From Acidicapsa acidisoli (GTDB taxonomy: Bacteria; Acidobacteriota; Terriglobia; Terriglobales; Acidobacteriaceae): a DNA stretch of 64,000 bases. Location of the stretch: positions 1-64,000 of the forward strand of contig NZ_JAGSYI010000006.1 in NCBI RefSeq assembly GCF_025685625.1, in the 5' to 3' direction. Positions 9,501 to 17,584 of the stretch are shown piece after piece; the stretch's first letter is position 1, and every line of letters begins with the position of its first letter. A program made the position numbers and the translations under genes. The notes beneath the pieces are model-generated. The model was not told the DNA's origin. It worked only from the letters and a program-made list of their open reading frames with translations, and ran no database searches.

Positions 9501-12500
9501 AGACGACCTTGAATGATCGCCGGGTTGGCGAAGCCGATGGTTACGTGATAGCCGGCTGGCCCGAATTCCTGGAAGAAACTCGGCTCGCCAATTCGTATGA
9601 AGGAATCATGCGCCTTCTGTCCGTCAAGAGTATTAGTCTGATGCCACTCCTCGCCTCTCGCAATTCTGTCGGCAGCAGGAGTCGCGATTACTCCCCACCT
9701 GCCGGGCATCAGGTTGTCGATGAGTGCCTGGCCGGCCAGAGGCGACAGAACGGACGTAACCTGGCCATTCTTGACTTCGTACTTTGGGCACGTGACGATC
9801 ATTCCCGTTATGTTCTGGGTCTCTTCCTGAGATATGTAACAGGTGTCGTTTCCGGTCACGGGATCTATCGTTCCCTGCAAGCTGTTCGTCAGTGGCTGGT
9901 TGAACATGTCGTAGGTCATCTGGCCGGTGAAGTCGCCGTTGCCACCCATGGCATCCCAAAGATGAATCTGGAAACCGCCAAGACCAGGCTCATTGGTGGC
10001 CAGCACATCGACACCGCCTCCTGCGTCTTGCTCACCGTTGAGCGGGAAGTCATCTTCAAACACAAAGACAGAGAGTTTACCCGGCGGATACGGACTGGGT
10101 TGAGTAATCACTGTGACCGAGGTTTGGCCCGCAGCGATCGAAGCGCCGCCCATGCCATGTCCGATCTTGCCACCGCCGACGCAACCAGGCGTTGAGCAGC
10201 CGCTGGTGAAGGGGTCTGCTGCGTCACCCGGGAGAACCGAGATGTAGTAGCGCTTGGTTGGATCAAGATAGACCTGGCTAGGAAGCGTCGGAGTCTGGCC
10301 TTGGCCGGTTGTATCCGGCCGGCACTTGCCGTTGCCCAAATCGCAGACTGCGGGCACGTGCTGGCCCGCTGTAGGACTGCATCCAGCCGGTACACCCGCT
10401 GAGGTGCAGGGAGTGCCCGAGTCGAAGACTGTCTGGCCCGCCTCGCAGGACTTCGGACCAGTGCAGCCCTGCGCGACAAATGGCATGTTGCTGGTATGGA
10501 AATTGGTTCCGTAGGTCGGGACAATCGTGTTGCCGCCCGTATTCGTGGTCTTGGTCGGATCTACGTAGAACGTCTTGTCTTCCTCAATGATCCAGCGATA
10601 ATCCTGGCCTGCGAGCGGAACCTTGGTGGCTCCATCCACTACACTCACGGCGAGATTGCTTGGTCGAGGGAACGTTAATGTGACAGTTGCGGAGGCCGCG
10701 CTCACCGTACCTTGAGAATTCTGTGCATTGTAAGTGAAGGTGTAGATTCCGGGGCTCGGAACAGACGCGATAAAGCCCCCCTTCGCGTCCATCTGAACGG
10801 TCAAGCCAGATCCAGAAGGAATCGTGACCGACGATGCAACCACGGTCAGGGGATAGCCACTGGTGTCCTTGTCCGCCAGCAGCACGCCTGGCGACGGTAT
10901 CTTGATGAAGGTCGCAATCCTGGACGTGAAGGTGCTGTTATTCATGACGATATTAGCGGCAGACTCAATCGTCGCGGCGTTCAGAGTTACAGTAGCGATT
11001 GGCCCGTTCCCGTTCGCCTGATATTGGAATGAGTCTCCTCCAGACCAGCCGCTGTTCGGAACGTAGGTAAAGGTGCCATTTGCGTTCAGCGTTAACGTGC
11101 CTTGTGCAGGCGGTGTTGAGACCTTCACTCCATAGACATTGACATCGTTTGCGATGACACCCTTGCCTGGATCCGAGATTGTAAGGGTTTCGGTGGGAAC
11201 GACTAGGTAGCTATCCGGGTTGGCCACTGCAGGCTTGATTGCAGTGGCCGGTGGCAGTCTGCTGCCGTTGATGCTGATGTACGCAAGCATACCGGCATCG
11301 CGTCCAATGGCGTTCGCGGAGAGACTTAGCTCGCGATCATAGACAGCGAGCGCAGGAGGCAGAGGCGTGGTGGGCGCCGAGGCGTTGATCATCACGTCAT
11401 AGGTCTTACCTGCAGACATGAAGACTTCACTTTGCACGCGAGGAATTCCGGGAAGAGGATTGCCGTCTTCGGCGATCAGGGAGAAGCCGGACGGCGGCGC
11501 AGTAGACGTACCGGAAGCAACTCCGGTTTGGGAACCAACGATCGATGGCACATGCATGCGCGCACCGGCATTGACCATGCGCACCAGCACCGATCCGGTC
11601 GCACCGGAGGGCGCGAGTGTCGACGGGGTTACCGGGAACAGTGAAGCCGTCGCGCTCGTCTTATTGAAGGCAACTCCGTTGATCAGGTAATAGAGGGGCG
11701 TGTAGTTGACGATCGGCGGGTAACACTTGTGATATGCCGCGTTCCCGGGTGTCGGATCGCCGCATCCTCCGGGCTGGCCTGACCACACCATCGTTTCGCT
11801 GAATCCAGCGGTGTTGATGGCCGTCGTGACTGCAGTGTTCTGAACCGGATCGATTTCACTGAAGATCAACGGAACCTCTGCATCGTAACTGACCGCCGGA
11901 GAGCTGCCGGCCGCGGGATAGGCCGTGCCTGGGGTGACCTCGTTGCCAGAGTTCGATGTCGGAGCGGTAGTTACGACTACAATTCCATACAAACCCATTG
12001 TGCCCTGAACGGATGGGTGGGTACCGGATTCCAGTAGATATGTCCCGGGCCGAAGGGACGACCAGATCAACGGCGTTGTAGCTCCAGCTGCAACCTCAGT
12101 ACCGAAGGATTGAACACGAGGGCCCTGAGCCGGTGGAGTAAAGGTGGCGCTGCCCCCACCGGGACTGCCTGCTACCGGCCATGTCACGCCCAGATCCGGA
12201 TGGACCGGACTGGCAACCGTGGTCGGCTTACCGAGACCGCCACCAAGCTGGCCTACGATCGTGAGCGATGTCGGCACCGAATTGCCATTCGCAAACGTAA
12301 GGTTATTGGTCAGGTTGATTGTCAGGCTGGTACCTGTCGGCACAGTGATCACAACCGGAGACCATCCACCGCCTGCATTGGGATTCAATGCGCTGCAAGT
12401 GGGTCCGGGAGTGCTCGTCACGGGTCCGCATGTGTAGCCCCACATCGGCACCGAGGAGCCATCAGGCAATGTCGCCGCCGTCGGGGCCGCCGTCAGACTG

Positions 12501-12592
12501 ACCTGCCCGAGCGCAACGCCTGTCGGCAACAAGAGAGGAGTCGCAACGAGTATCGCAATCTTCCAACATTTCTTGAGATAGTTGACTTGCAT
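3539..12592 (-). CDS. Giant secreted multidomain protein (3017 aa): dead cupredoxins, beta-solenoid, two ASH domains
   Basis: The start is the ATG with AGGAG eight bases upstream. A signal peptide covers about residues 1-30. Residues 30-225 and 245-460 resemble the cupredoxin domains of MofA/MnxG-type oxidases, but where a copper His-x-His would sit the text is GTYLLESGTHPSVQ, so ligands are lost. About 460-550 is a cadherin-like repeat, and near 1150-1230 an SdrD-B-like segment (FIDDNKDGVSQASEGGIPLV). About 1880-1950 is an IPT/TIG-like domain. About 1965-2780 is a right-handed beta-helix starting SIQQAIDAAAPGDLIMIPPG. Residues 2790-3017 are two choice-of-anchor D domains ending LTSTLSGTAR. 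It is probably extracellular or surface-anchored. It lies 16 bases after the multicopper oxidase gene, so the three genes are likely one operon. Long open frames on the opposite strand are by-products of its Gly/Thr-rich codons. Confidence 0.85.
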   Translation of the reverse strand: MQVNYLKKCWKIAILVATPLLLPTGVALGQVSLTAAPTAATLPDGSSVPMWGYTCGPVTSTPGPTCSALNPNAGGGWSPVVITVPTGTSLTINLTNNLTFANGNSVPTSLTIVGQLGGGLGKPTTVASPVHPDLGVTWPVAGSPGGGSATFTPPAQGPRVQSFGTEVAAGATTPLIWSSLRPGTYLLESGTHPSVQGTMGLYGIVVVTTAPTSNSGNEVTPGTAYPAAGSSPAVSYDAEVPLIFSEIDPVQNTAVTTAINTAGFSETMVWSGQPGGCGDPTPGNAAYHKCYPPIVNYTPLYYLINGVAFNKTSATASLFPVTPSTLAPSGATGSVLVRMVNAGARMHVPSIVGSQTGVASGTSTAPPSGFSLIAEDGNPLPGIPRVQSEVFMSAGKTYDVMINASAPTTPLPPALAVYDRELSLSANAIGRDAGMLAYISINGSRLPPATAIKPAVANPDSYLVVPTETLTISDPGKGVIANDVNVYGVKVSTPPAQGTLTLNANGTFTYVPNSGWSGGDSFQYQANGNGPIATVTLNAATIESAANIVMNNSTFTSRIATFIKIPSPGVLLADKDTSGYPLTVVASSVTIPSGSGLTVQMDAKGGFIASVPSPGIYTFTYNAQNSQGTVSAASATVTLTFPRPSNLAVSVVDGATKVPLAGQDYRWIIEEDKTFYVDPTKTTNTGGNTIVPTYGTNFHTSNMPFVAQGCTGPKSCEAGQTVFDSGTPCTSAGVPAGCSPTAGQHVPAVCDLGNGKCRPDTTGQGQTPTLPSQVYLDPTKRYYISVLPGDAADPFTSGCSTPGCVGGGKIGHGMGGASIAAGQTSVTVITQPSPYPPGKLSVFVFEDDFPLNGEQDAGGGVDVLATNEPGLGGFQIHLWDAMGGNGDFTGQMTYDMFNQPLTNSLQGTIDPVTGNDTCYISQEETQNITGMIVTCPKYEVKNGQVTSVLSPLAGQALIDNLMPGRWGVIATPAADRIARGEEWHQTNTLDGQKAHDSFIRIGEPSFFQEFGPAGYHVTIGFANPAIIQGRLAGVCAGTDAFLSLPAGSSCNNTVTGNVTTERMSRTPDERLYSSGSHDSFYWTQCYVSLGDPDGEDFAFTKCDEKGHFSFTGIPPGDWRVTVFDQWNDMLVDGLSTPVGLANTSTGSTANLGDIAMNQWQANVYTRTFIDDNKDGVSQASEGGIPLVPVAVRYRDGSLANGLSTDFDGTANFNETFPLFNWYVVETDTTRYKNTGTHVVYDSGGPADGSASCGQPGYPACGKSTIGAFLANTDEPNPVPANLQVPGSVYCGVADCTDVNLFTNPTGGGPGGSTGRVDSPWTGGVEGWQGFSGQNNFIEFGKEPYVPGETGGIKGHVVYASTRPFDDPQMLVQTQWEPLVPHVTINLYQEGTAPDGTQSLTLVDTTQTSSWDDYAQGFRADGVTPNMNCPGQSKADLFYFTLYNQPNYLNVYDSLHGGPAAPQLPDNSQYKCYDGMHNWNQIQPAPYDGMYKFPSVTATDATGKPTASACTICKPNTAVPQSDLYYGTPMLPAGKYVVEVVPPAGYEIVKEEDKNILIGDNFIAPVTQEFGGLGDIFIMPDQAQVAAYYNENNAQNSTTSLGANPNNGIVPGFVPEPTWPCVGEARVVPDYISLFPQSTQVAPFAGATRNLCDRKEVTLSDQTAAIAKFYIYTSTHIASKFTGDITDDFTSEFDPFSPQFGEKFSPPNMPVSVKDWTGAEISRVYTDQWGTYDGMTYSTWEVNPPNPTGYSPTMMVFCMNDPGTGSAALNPLSTPDPLYNPGYSNFCYELPYMPGQTQYLDTPVVPTSAFSAGYNHPDCAYPDATPAISEVDGDGKGPWVSAPGKTLTITALGNSVVQDYAYSGPAATTAPFNQKTTTRHYGFGGQGSVTIGGVSAPIKSWSDSTITVTVPNGVPACAMQQQVQYGGSTASCGEVVVTTAAGKQSIDAVTVTIGGKAPTYVSGNVPLSQSGPGSIQQAIDAAAPGDLIMIPPGTYSEMLIMWKPVRLQGVGAASTIIDANTQPAGKLDPWRQQIVCLFGLALNGTPITPTNPYNPADPTNNPTQGASCPGNMNYFSGTTNNPQVDRLPLEGIVGWDTTTNGNLAQLLQEPTLLGAYEGAGITILSKGVNSHGAAGYYGSGNEAAFPTGTTVLTGSALDCGFSLLGKTVEKNPYPSNFQCNPSRIDGLTITDSSQGGGGIFAHAWAHNLEIANNRIYGNIGTLSGGINIGQGESPDAYLAGQTSDTDPGSCQVGSYTNQQLPYCFNLHVNVHHNMVTSNTSIGDELFSGTPAGAGGVSFCTGADYYNFQYNWICGNQSTGDGGGVAHIGFSYNGDIEHNTIIFNQSTNPTISTNGGGLIVMGAAPDGMTAAGVECGSTVADADCPPGLPDGTGPGLTINANLLMGNAAESGSGGGLRLQSVNGTEVSLFPRNPADWNHVTITNNIINNNVAGWDGAGVSLQDALSVDFINNTVASNDTTASAGVLFNTLGAPDASAPGAGNQTTSPTTSAPQPAGLVTMPNSSNLTMSLGNTPVTCPTRNPHCTTISNPYLANDVFWQNRSFYIGVGALSSQYQQNIVSLYNASFNSTPGTAAASQPSADATTPLGTGSMITGGTGACTPGASYWDIGVRGDSGPSNHATGIALSPTYSVITDIADYSTAALHNTGSNPNMISQYCNGARTPPEYASGGYQVPPGISDATVPNPIFNLSPSATVDEGNNWINISWGPLSETGPVTNTTLGNYGPSSSSSVINYIPSTAPTYGAAPSLDYYGTPRKTNNAVDAGAVEFVGATLAIGSVTGGPLNFGNVVDTTTSAARTLTLHNTGTGTLTGIAIAVTTPFSQSGGTCGATLNAGATCTINIVFSPTTPGAATGNATITGNVAITGSPVALTGTGVAVSKTATLTPATHNYGTITRGATQGILCLGANAGPCQAFTLSNTGNVAMTGITTTVNSAIGTNYYVIAGLTSCGATLNAGTTCNVEVQFRPPLTDAANSAQTGSLVITNTSGFPTLTSTLSGTAR

Positions 12593-12608
12593 TGTGGATC
12601 TCCTCTTG

Positions 12609-14246
12609 CTAGTTGGATTCGTCGATAACAAATTCGCGGGAATCGACGAGCAGCATCATCATCATTCCGCCTGGGAAGACATTGTTGGTGGTGATCTCTC
12701 GTTCGTTGTGCGAGTGCCACATGAACGCGAAACCGCGCTCATTGGAGGGGTTGGCCTGGGTATTCGCAGGTTGAAAGGCACTGTTCGGTCCGGTCGCGCG
12801 GCTCGTCGCGTCTGGACCCAGATATGGACTGCCACCAAACCAGTTACCATTGGTAAGAATGTTTGGGTCAGGCAGCGTAACGGGACCACCGCTTGCTACG
12901 TCTCCGAAAGGCGCCACTTCAAGCGGCTTATTGTGATCCGCACACCATTCGTAGTAGTTGACTGCCGACCAAACTTCTTGATGGGTGAGCGCGCCAGAGG
13001 TTGGATCGTATCCGGTGTTGTAACCATTGGCATCGGGGTAACATGGCGGGTCCTGGTTGGCTGCGACGACGTCCGGATCGGGACGGTCCGTTCTGGGAGT
13101 ATGTGCATACATATCCCAGTTCAATCCGCGACCGGTGTAGTAGAAGATTCCATCCATAGCCAGACCGGGCGTTGTGGTGGTAGTGAAAAGAGCCGGGCCG
13201 GCCAGACTCTCTGGATCGGTCTGACTTAGGATCAGGTTTCCATCACGCGCAAGAATGCGAACATGATTGGCGTGCTCGTGAAATGGATGTTGCCATCTCC
13301 CTTGTCCAATGATGCGCAACAGAAGTTGTTCGCCGGGATGCACATGCGGATTTCCGTTGTAGGGTTGATGCGGATACTCCACTTCATAGTTTCCATCCAT
13401 GTCATCCGGCATCGAACGTCCGTTGATCATGAAAAAGGCCGGATGATAAGGCTCGGTCGGCACCTCGAGACTGCAGCCGGGAGAGCCAGCCGTACAGCCC
13501 GCCTTCGCCGTAACCTGGGCCAATGCTGTGTTATGAATGTTGGGGTCCATCTCGGAAAATTGAAAGAGATATTCGCGGTCATAGCATGTTTTGTCATGGT
13601 CGTAGGCCGCGTGCGCCAGCCGGAAATCCAACTCGTTGTGAGTGGCGGCAGCTCCTCTGTTCGCCGCATGAACGCCTGCGTCGCACGCGGCCGGAACATG
13701 CGCAGGAAGTACGATCACCGCCCCATACATGCCCATCTCAACCTGCAGATCGCTTTGCGTTCCGCTATAGTAGGCCCGCGTTCCTGGCGATGAAGCCGTA
13801 AATGTGTAGGTGACCGATCCGCCCGGCACTGCCTCTTGAGCAAGCAGACCAGATACGCCGCCCGTGGCGCTTACCTGAAATCCAGGAAACAGGATCGAAG
13901 TATTACCCGCCGGTGTCGGAAGGTTGTTGGTCAGTGTCACCGAAACGGCCTGGCCTTCCGTGACGATCAGAGTAGGGCCAGGAATCTGCATCGACGGACA
14001 AGTCGCCGTTGTGATTGCAGCAGGTGCAAAGCCAGTCGGTGCACCGTTGCATCCATAGCCCCACGAATACACCGACGATCCGTCCGGTTGATTGAGGTAA
14101 GCGGTCTGCGCCACCAGATTGAATGTCGGACCAGTGATACCCGGAGCCGCAGCGTGAGATATCCCCGACCCAACCAACACCACGCATCCCGCAGCTGTCG
14201 GCATACTCACCTTGATGAACTCTCGTATCCTGTGCATGAGCCTCAT
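12609..14246 (-). CDS. Multicopper oxidase-like protein B (545 aa), carries HPxHxH and HSH motifs
   Basis: A secreted cupredoxin-fold protein; an AGGAGG site precedes the ATG. The N-terminal domain (about 40-182) keeps the fold (MGMYGAVIVLP) but has YYSGTQSD where a His pair would be. The central part has HPFHEHANH (His 320, 323, 325, 328). The C-terminus has FMWHSH (His 511 and 513) followed by FPGGMMMM. The type 1 copper Cys of the usual HCH motif is replaced by Ser 512, so this chain alone lacks the electron-entry site. The two missing His pairs and a full type 1 motif are present in the upstream neighbour, 10 bases away. Together the two chains hold the four His-pair motifs of one multicopper oxidase. 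Substrate unknown; Mn(II) or Fe(II) oxidation is inferred only from resemblance to MofA/MnxG proteins. Confidence 0.8.
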   Translation of the reverse strand: MRLMHRIREFIKVSMPTAAGCVVLVGSGISHAAAPGITGPTFNLVAQTAYLNQPDGSSVYSWGYGCNGAPTGFAPAAITTATCPSMQIPGPTLIVTEGQAVSVTLTNNLPTPAGNTSILFPGFQVSATGGVSGLLAQEAVPGGSVTYTFTASSPGTRAYYSGTQSDLQVEMGMYGAVIVLPAHVPAACDAGVHAANRGAAATHNELDFRLAHAAYDHDKTCYDREYLFQFSEMDPNIHNTALAQVTAKAGCTAGSPGCSLEVPTEPYHPAFFMINGRSMPDDMDGNYEVEYPHQPYNGNPHVHPGEQLLLRIIGQGRWQHPFHEHANHVRILARDGNLILSQTDPESLAGPALFTTTTTPGLAMDGIFYYTGRGLNWDMYAHTPRTDRPDPDVVAANQDPPCYPDANGYNTGYDPTSGALTHQEVWSAVNYYEWCADHNKPLEVAPFGDVASGGPVTLPDPNILTNGNWFGGSPYLGPDATSRATGPNSAFQPANTQANPSNERGFAFMWHSHNEREITTNNVFPGGMMMMLLVDSREFVIDESN

Positions 14247-14256
14247 TGCTGCCCTC

Positions 14257-15876
14257 CTAATTGATGTGAACCTCGGTCATGAGACCGCCAAAGTTCTCGG
14301 CGTCGTTCGAAAGATGGTCGAGTTGCGGAGTGTAGAGGTAGAAAACACTGCCGGGCGGGTAGAGGGACGTGTTGCTCGCATCGAGAATCACGTCGAGCGA
14401 CTCACCGCCGGCGAGGGTAATCGAGTTCGTGTTGTAGTACATGTTGTTGCCGGCCTGGTCGCGTAGCAGTTTAGCGTTATATCCGATCACCTGCATCGGA
14501 ATCCCCAACGAAGCGAGAGTCTGATATTCCGTTACGTCCAGGTCGGATATACGCAGGAGGGCCTTCTGACCGGCGGCGATATTGATGATTGAAGGCAGCG
14601 GCTGCGAGAAATGGCTTCTGCCATCGGATGTCTCGGTTTGCATCGGGCCGGGTGTGACTGTATCTGGATAGCTTCGCCCATTCAGAAGGAAATACTTGTC
14701 CTTCATATCCACGAATGCTTCGGGATTGAAGGTCATGCCCACAAAGTGGAAGTTCGGGTCGAACCCGTGAATCTGAATTGGATACTCAACGTCGTAGTAC
14801 GTAGAACCATCTCCGTCGTTGTAAGCAAACTTCTTGGTTGCCGTGCCGCCCGTGAATCCACCAGTTACGCCGTTATCGCCCTTTTGGGGAAGCGGATTGC
14901 TGCATAGAATGTCTGAATTGGGATTGCATGCTGTGCGAAGGTCCTGTTGTTGTGCCTGCAGAGCAGCGTAAAGATGGGTTGAGGAGGGCACACGATTTTG
15001 CCGTGGACGCACGAATATCTGGCCCACCATGCCCATCTGCAGGTGTTCCGGTGGGGTGATATGGCAGTGCCAGAAATAAGTACCAGCGTCCGGCGCAAGG
15101 TAGTAATAGGTAAAGCTACCGCCGATATTGATGGCGACGGAGGCATCTGGCACGCCGTCGTAGAAGGAGGATGCGTTTGGATATCCGTGGAAATGTACCG
15201 TGTGCTGTTCGAACAAGTCTGGCCTCATGATCATGCCGACATTGCTCAGCGTGAGAAAGAACTCATCATCCTCGTCCATGGCCATCAGCGGAGCGGGAAT
15301 GTTCCCGTTCATTACGCCTACATCCATGATCTGCCGGGGGTCGACATGGCCATCGAGGCAAGGGGCTTTGCACCCATTGTCGTTCTCCGCGTCAAGGTCA
15401 GGCGCGAGTCCCACTGCACCGTTATAAGTAAAGTTGCCAAGCGTAGTGGGAGCCGCACCATCAGTGGTTGCCGGATCGCCTGGCTGCAATGTGCCCGGGA
15501 ACACCGTATTGAAAACATTTGGATATTCAGAACCCGGCTGTCCTGCTGCAATATCAGCGAGTCCCGACAGCGGTCCAAACGAGAACATGAAAGTCTGCGT
15601 ACCGTCTGCCATAGTGGCGAAACCATCGCCGCCCGAGATCTGCTGGCACTTGATTGCCCCATTAACGTTGGCCATTGGAGTTAGAAATCCACCACCACCG
15701 AGTGTCATCGTCGTAGGCCCGGTGAACGCCGGCTCAGAATTATTGTTCGCAGCATTCGGATGTGTGATTGTGCTGGTCGGGCATTGCACCCGAAAGGACT
15801 GTGAGATTGCGGATTGTGACGTATACAGCGTGAGTCCGCACACAATCAGAAAGGTCCACACGTTTCTCTTCGACAT
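14257..15876 (-). CDS. Multicopper oxidase-like protein A (539 aa), carries HxxHxHG and HCH-type 1 copper motifs
   Basis: Residues 1-26 are a signal peptide. The copper ligands lie in the first half: HTVHFHG (His 225, 228, 230) and FWHCHITPPEHLQMGM (His 270, Cys 271, His 272, His 278, Met 283). So the type 1 site and one half of a trinuclear-type cluster sit in one cupredoxin domain. The second domain (from about 380; KYFLLNGRSYPD and ALLRISDLDVTE) shows no His pair and ends without the usual C-terminal HCH. The complementary HPFHEH and HSH motifs are in the next gene. First gene of the minus-strand cluster, with a Crp/Fnr-type palindrome 92-107 bases before the ATG. It probably acts outside the inner membrane in oxidation of a metal or phenol; the substrate is not shown. 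Confidence 0.85.
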   Translation of the reverse strand: MSKRNVWTFLIVCGLTLYTSQSAISQSFRVQCPTSTITHPNAANNNSEPAFTGPTTMTLGGGGFLTPMANVNGAIKCQQISGGDGFATMADGTQTFMFSFGPLSGLADIAAGQPGSEYPNVFNTVFPGTLQPGDPATTDGAAPTTLGNFTYNGAVGLAPDLDAENDNGCKAPCLDGHVDPRQIMDVGVMNGNIPAPLMAMDEDDEFFLTLSNVGMIMRPDLFEQHTVHFHGYPNASSFYDGVPDASVAINIGGSFTYYYLAPDAGTYFWHCHITPPEHLQMGMVGQIFVRPRQNRVPSSTHLYAALQAQQQDLRTACNPNSDILCSNPLPQKGDNGVTGGFTGGTATKKFAYNDGDGSTYYDVEYPIQIHGFDPNFHFVGMTFNPEAFVDMKDKYFLLNGRSYPDTVTPGPMQTETSDGRSHFSQPLPSIINIAAGQKALLRISDLDVTEYQTLASLGIPMQVIGYNAKLLRDQAGNNMYYNTNSITLAGGESLDVILDASNTSLYPPGSVFYLYTPQLDHLSNDAENFGGLMTEVHIN

Positions 15877-15967
15877 GCACTCTCCTTCGCACCAGGCACG
15901 CGGTCAGTTCTCGTTGGCGTGTGTTTTGTTGCTGGCAAGGAGTATTGACACGGGATCGATATGCTGC

Positions 15968-15983
15968 TTTGCTCAAGCGCAAA
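15968..15983 (-). promoter_or_regulatory. Crp/Fnr-type palindrome A before the multicopper oxidase cluster
   Basis: The sequence TTTGCTCAAGCGCAAA fits TTTGNNC-NN-GNNCAAA, the shape bound by Crp/Fnr dimers. Its right half pairs with a second half at 15999-16009, making a perfect 11-bp inverted repeat (TCAAGCGCAAA, 15973-15983, against TTTGCGCTTGA). It lies 92 bases before the start of the oxidase A gene. Three more palindromes of this form lie in intergenic DNA at 17432, 25187 and 28072. Confidence 0.6.
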
Positions 15984-16269
15984 GAACGTCATGTTTTGTT
16001 TGCGCTTGACTTAGACCGCTGTAAATCGCCAATTCAAAAAGGCCACCTCGGCTCGGTCACAACGGCCGGTTGCAAATAGCTTGATCAAGATGTGCCGCGT
16101 TATTCCGAACAGACAAAAGGCTAAGGGCTGCATTGCTCGCAGGAGAGCGCAGGCGTTCTTCAATATCTATGTCGCGATAGAGGGAATCGATGTCTCAACT
16201 GGATGCGCGCCCTCACTTTCTGCCATTGGTTCACCGACAGAATAGAAATCCTATGAAGGCTGACTTCCG
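15984..16269. other. Intergenic DNA between the cupredoxin cluster and its likely regulator
   Basis: Part of a 393-base gap. Besides the second half of the 11-bp inverted repeat (15999-16009), it holds a 10-bp palindrome CTTGATCAAG at 16080-16089 that resembles an Fnr core without the usual 4-base spacer. No coding frame is convincing. Confidence 0.5.
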
Positions 16270-17076
16270 TTAGTCTCCGTCCTCACTGATCTTCGCAAGG
16301 AGGTCGACGTTCAATATGACGACTGCTTCTCTACGCGGTGTGACGATTTCCATTTCGCTCCACTTCGACATCAGTCTGCTGATCGTGAAGAGGGTTGTAC
16401 CCGTAAGCTGCGCGAGTTCTTCTCGCGATAAGAACACCTCGACGCCGCTGCTTCTGGCTTGCCCGACCTGCTTTCCGATCCTTAGTAACGCAAGGGCGAC
16501 ACGACGCGAGACTCTTTCCGTCGCGACCTCGCGAAATCGTTCCTCCAGTTCACCAAGTCTCTCAGACAGGATTCTTCCTAGATTGCGTTTGATCTTGACA
16601 GCCGCAGGGAATCCCCGCTCCAGAGTAGACCAATCCCACATCATGACTCGGGTCGTCAGGACAGCGCGGGCGGAGCACGTGTGCAGACTGCCTGAGACGC
16701 TCCCGGTGAGTCCAACAGCTTCACCTACCCCGTGCAGCCAAAGAATGACTTCGCTGCCGCCGTGACTGAGTTGTGTGAGCTTGACGCTTCCGGATTCAAT
16801 GAGAACGATCTGCCTCACCGGTTGACCTTGTTCGAAGAGGCTGTCCCGGCGATCAAAACACTTGGTCCGCGCCAGTGCGGCCAATTCCACCGTCTCTGCG
16901 TCAGACATGCCTGCGCATATTGCGGAACTGTGCATCAAATTTAATCGCCGGTTCAGATGCACGTAAGGTGCAAAAATTCGTTCTGAACTTTCATGTGTGA
17001 AACATGGATCTGTGGCCACTTGCACGCCCCCGCCCTGAACCAAAAGAACCTGGTCATCAGTCTCGTCTCCAGGCAC
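16270..17076 (-). CDS. Crp/Fnr-family transcription regulator
   Basis: The cyclic-nucleotide-binding-like barrel is visible (SLFEQGQPVRQIVLIESGSVKL, HGGSEVILWLHGVGEAVGLTG). A long dimer helix follows, then a Crp-type winged helix (FLSREELAQLTGTTLFTISRLMSKWSEMEIV). There is no N-terminal cysteine cluster like that of oxygen-sensing Fnr. The printed start is a GTG without a clear ribosome-binding site. An ATG at 16935 would give 221 residues, closer to the family norm, and the first 47 residues have no obvious match. It sits between the oxidase cluster and the RND pump operon and is the natural candidate to bind the four TTTGNNC-NN-GNNCAAA sites in this block. Confidence 0.85.
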   Translation of the reverse strand: MPGDETDDQVLLVQGGGVQVATDPCFTHESSERIFAPYVHLNRRLNLMHSSAICAGMSDAETVELAALARTKCFDRRDSLFEQGQPVRQIVLIESGSVKLTQLSHGGSEVILWLHGVGEAVGLTGSVSGSLHTCSARAVLTTRVMMWDWSTLERGFPAAVKIKRNLGRILSERLGELEERFREVATERVSRRVALALLRIGKQVGQARSSGVEVFLSREELAQLTGTTLFTISRLMSKWSEMEIVTPRREAVVILNVDLLAKISEDGD

Positions 17077-17431
17077 GGCGAGCGCTGATGCCCGATCAAT
17101 AGGCGGCGCAGAGGGTCCGGTTAAACCTCAGATCGGGAAGGAATAACAATTGGGATACTGACACAAGAGTTACCGCTCTCGAAACCATGCCCGGTAACTC
17201 TGTGGCTACCGGGTCAGATTCTCGAAAGCCGTGGTCGATCTGCGGTTAGGGGGTACCGGATGATCCGACCGAAGGCTAGCATTCGTTTCATTCGATGTCA
17301 AAAGTATTCTCTCTGAAGATCAATACATGCTTGAATGCCGTTCTGATCCCTCAGAGGAAAAGGCTTAGACTTCAGACATCAGACTCACAAAATCAATGTT
17401 AAGACGATTACCAGCGCCATCCGCCGCGCAC
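17077..17431. other. Intergenic DNA upstream of the RND pump operon
   Basis: First part of a 508-base gap without a convincing gene. An 8-bp inverted repeat, GAGTTACC (17167-17174) and GGTAACTC (17193-17200), with an 18-base loop, is the only structure I noticed. Confidence 0.4.
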
Positions 17432-17447
17432 TTTGCGCTAGATCAAA
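17432..17447 (+). promoter_or_regulatory. Crp/Fnr-type palindrome B before the RND pump operon
   Basis: TTTGCGCTAGATCAAA fits TTTGNNC-NN-GNNCAAA. It lies about 140 bases before the pump adaptor start, in the divergent region between the Crp/Fnr gene and the pump. The right half (GATCAAA) is the closest of the set to a classic Fnr half-site. Confidence 0.6.
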
Positions 17448-17584
17448 GACAGCCCCAGAATCCTTCAAGATGATCGGTTGCACTTGTGCTAAGTGAGGGT
17501 TGGCTCTTGACCGGGCCTAAAACAGGGTCAGCGGATTGTCCTGTATTCGCCGCGCAGGTCCCATCTGGCCACCCCTGAAGCGAC

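Noticed and set aside
8744-10195. A 483-codon open frame on the plus strand opposite the giant protein gene
   Set aside because: It is antisense to a well-supported protein, has no domain, and its composition mirrors the Gly/Thr/Asn-rich codons of the sense strand. The same holds for 7568-8515 and 6203-6913.
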